In this document: one piece after another, positions 22,638 to 24,298 of the stretch
Layout of the letters: every line of letters begins with the position of its first letter
Numbering within the stretch: the stretch's first letter is position 1
Assembly (NCBI GenBank): GCA_964431365.1
Contig: CAYSJJ010000062.1
Location: forward strand, 1 to 24,298
Direction of reading: 5' to 3'
Length of the DNA stretch: 24,298 bases
DNA from: Geomobilibacter sp964431365
Lineage (GTDB): Bacteria > Desulfobacterota > Desulfuromonadia > Geobacterales > DSM-12255
Translations under genes and position numbers: made by a program
Notes under the pieces: generated by a model
The model's database searches: none
Seen by the model: only the letters and a program-made list of their open reading frames with translations
What the model was told of the DNA's origin: nothing

Positions 22638-23641
22638 ACAGGCGGCTACCGATCGTCCCCCTTCTCCTGACCGGTGTGGGACTGGTCCTCTCCATCCTGT
22701 CGGCCACCGACCTGTGCAATTTCGGCGGCTGCACCGAAGCTCACCAGTACCGTTTCCACGGCATCCCTCTGCCGATCACCGGGATGGTCTATTTCGGTCT
22801 TCTCGCCTGCGCGCAGTTGCTCTCCAGCCGCTGGGAGCTCTTTGTCCCGGCAGTGACCATGCTCCTGGCAGGCGGGGCCGGGGCGGAACTGACCATGATC
22901 CACCTGCAGAAGGACGTCATCAAGGCCTGGTGCCCGCTCTGCCTCGGGATTGCCGGGATTGTCTATCTCCTCTGCATCCTGGGCATATCCAGCTATTTCC
23001 GAGAACACGGGAGGAGCTTCACCATGAAGAAAAGACTGTTCGCGAACTCTCTGCTGATTACCCTTGTCGCCCTTGCCGGCTTTTTTATCTCCTTCACCGG
23101 CATCATGAAACCGGATGCCGCCGCCCAGCAGCAGGATATCTCCATGGGCAAACAGAAGAGCAGCCTGGAGGTCTATATCTTTTCCGACTGGCTCTGCCCG
23201 GTCTGCATGAAGGTGGAGCCGGCCATCGAAGCGTCCGTCCCCACCCTGATGAAAAAAGCGCGGGTAACCTTCGTCGACAAGGCAATCCATCCCGAAGCCA
23301 TGAACTTCGTCCCCTATCACCTCTCCTTTGCCATCCACGAGAAGGAGAAATACCTGCAGCTGCGCAGGGTGCTCTTTAGCGTCGCCAGAAAGACCAGGAA
23401 CCCCTCCGTGGCCGACATTACGGCCGCCATCGCCCCTCTGAAGGTGACCTACAAGCAGCTGAGCTTCATGGAGGTGACCCAGCAGATGGGGCGGTTCCAG
23501 GCACTGGCCGACCAGTTCAAGGTAACGGCCACCCCGACCGTGGTCATCTACAACTCAAAGAGCAACAAGAGCAAGACCCTTGTCGGCGGGAACGAGATCA
23601 CGGCCGACGGTATTGCAAAGGCGGTAAAGAGTCTGGAGTAG
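22634..23641 (+). CDS. VKOR-thioredoxin-fold fusion, disulfide-generating enzyme
   Basis: A 335-residue fusion from the ATG at 22634, which overlaps the previous stop (ATGA). The N-terminal 125 residues form a vitamin K epoxide reductase-type membrane domain: loop cysteines C28 and C33 (CNFGGC) and the active-site pair C100/C103 (WCPLC) between membrane helices. A further TM segment at about 138-157 leads to a DsbA/DsbC-like periplasmic domain with C188-P-V-C191 and a cis-proline region TATPT. Such fusions pass electrons from substrate thiols to quinone and so make protein disulfides, serving DsbB/DsbA roles. In this cytochrome-rich organism it could also affect haem-site cysteines. Confidence 0.92.
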   Translation: MNRRLPIVPLLLTGVGLVLSILSATDLCNFGGCTEAHQYRFHGIPLPITGMVYFGLLACAQLLSSRWELFVPAVTMLLAGGAGAELTMIHLQKDVIKAWCPLCLGIAGIVYLLCILGISSYFREHGRSFTMKKRLFANSLLITLVALAGFFISFTGIMKPDAAAQQQDISMGKQKSSLEVYIFSDWLCPVCMKVEPAIEASVPTLMKKARVTFVDKAIHPEAMNFVPYHLSFAIHEKEKYLQLRRVLFSVARKTRNPSVADITAAIAPLKVTYKQLSFMEVTQQMGRFQALADQFKVTATPTVVIYNSKSNKSKTLVGGNEITADGIAKAVKSLE

Positions 23642-23667
23642 TCGGCGGGAGTTTACTGACTAACGTG

Positions 23668-23703
23668 AAAAGCCCCCTGCCTCGATGGAAGCAGGGGGCT
23701 TTT
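23668..23703. terminator. Bidirectional intrinsic terminator
   Basis: A perfect 13-bp stem, AAAAGCCCCCTGC (23668-23680) and GCAGGGGGCTTTT (23691-23703), with a 10-nt loop. The A- and T-runs make it work on both strands, ending the thiamine/VKOR operon and the convergent hybrid kinase gene. Confidence 0.93.
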
Positions 23704-23793
23704 GTCGTTGAGGGCCTGACTAAGACGAGTGGTAGCAGATTCGGCAGCTGCAGGAGCGGATTGGGACCCCTCAAGCAGGCGGACCGCACCGAG

Positions 23794-24298
23794 TCACGTC
23801 CCCACCCCGTTGTCGAGAAGAGTGCGCAACATCCCTGCAAGATTCGTTGGGGCCAGCGGCTTCACGAGCAGGAGATCCCCATCATCCACCAGTTTTCGCT
23901 CATGCACGAGGTCGTACGGATAGCCGCTGGTAAAGACGATTTTGGTGCTTTTGCGGATTCCCCTGATTTCCTGGGCCGCCTCTTTGCCATTTTTTTTCGG
24001 CAGAATGGTATCCATCACCACCAGGTCAATCTCCTGCCATTTCGCACGGTACAGATCCACCGCCTCCTGTCCGTTCTGCGCCAGCAGCACCGTGTAGCCG
24101 AGGCTTGTCAGAAACAGTTCCAGGTACTGCCTGATGGCTCCGTCGTCGTCAACAACCAGAATGGTTTCACGCCCCCCTCGCAACGACTGCTTGCTACCCT
24201 CTGAATCGCGCAATACTACATCACCGGCAATGAGCGGCAGCAGTATCCTGAAGGTGGTTCCCTGTCCGGGTTCGCTGTATAAGCTGATGTACCCGTTG
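23794..24298 (-). CDS. Hybrid sensor histidine kinase, C-terminal part (cut by window edge)
   Basis: The reading frame enters from the right edge with no start in the window. The first 22 residues (NGYISLYSEPGQGTTFRILL and on) are the end of a HATPase domain, including the G2-box-like SEPGQGTTF. A short linker then leads to a receiver domain: acidic pocket VVDDD, phosphoacceptor Asp in VVMDTILP, a FTSGY stretch and lysine in LVKP, ending near GVGT. Sensor and H-box lie outside the window. A TTG about 30 codons in could give a stand-alone receiver of about 139 residues, but the continuous kinase frame upstream makes the hybrid kinase reading much more likely. Confidence 0.9.
   Translation of the reverse strand, partial: NGYISLYSEPGQGTTFRILLPLIAGDVVLRDSEGSKQSLRGGRETILVVDDDGAIRQYLELFLTSLGYTVLLAQNGQEAVDLYRAKWQEIDLVVMDTILPKKNGKEAAQEIRGIRKSTKIVFTSGYPYDLVHERKLVDDGDLLLVKPLAPTNLAGMLRTLLDNGVGT

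Overview
The window looks like chromosomal DNA of a Geobacter-type dissimilatory metal reducer (Desulfuromonadia, Geobacteraceae or close kin). It is GC-rich, carries several multiheme c-type cytochromes and haem-binding sensors, uses a sigma-54 enhancer-binding regulator, and its central block matches what I remember of the bccR-cbcBA-omcQ region of Geobacter sulfurreducens. One assembly gap of exactly 100 N lies at 6852-6951.

Left part (1-6642): a lipoate pathway pair, a LipM-like octanoyltransferase (107-955) and lipoyl synthase LipA (4706-5554), flanks a 1199-residue AsmA/DUF748-type envelope protein on the opposite strand. LipA ends at a bidirectional terminator shared with a convergent lipoprotein of unknown function. 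6957-10409 encodes a very large GH13 (alpha-amylase superfamily) protein whose stop codon sits five bases from the gap.

Central part (10500-19661), the most interesting region: a sigma-70 promoter drives a histidine kinase with a periplasmic haem-binding sensor. It is convergent with an NtrC-type sigma-54 activator (BccR-like). Divergent from that activator, after a 427-bp AT-rich regulatory region, a near-consensus -24/-12 promoter starts an operon of three paralogous signal-peptide/single-TM miniproteins, a degenerate receiver protein, a heptahaem membrane-anchored cytochrome (CbcA-like, with an EF-hand-like loop) and a b-type cytochrome (CbcB-like). After a terminator, a second unit with its own sigma-70 promoter encodes a dodecahaem cytochrome made of four c7-like trihaem modules (OmcQ-like), a kinase-less copy of the same haem sensor found in the histidine kinase, and a four-TM membrane protein. 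I infer that the haem sensor and kinase activate the sigma-54 regulator, which switches on a menaquinol-oxidising b/c cytochrome route to periplasmic carriers.

Right part (19690-24298): a TPP riboswitch with a terminator-type expression platform precedes thiS-thiG-thiE, followed through 4-nt overlaps by a YhcC-like radical SAM protein and a VKOR-thioredoxin-fold fusion. A strong bidirectional terminator separates this from the 3' end of a hybrid histidine kinase that runs off the window.
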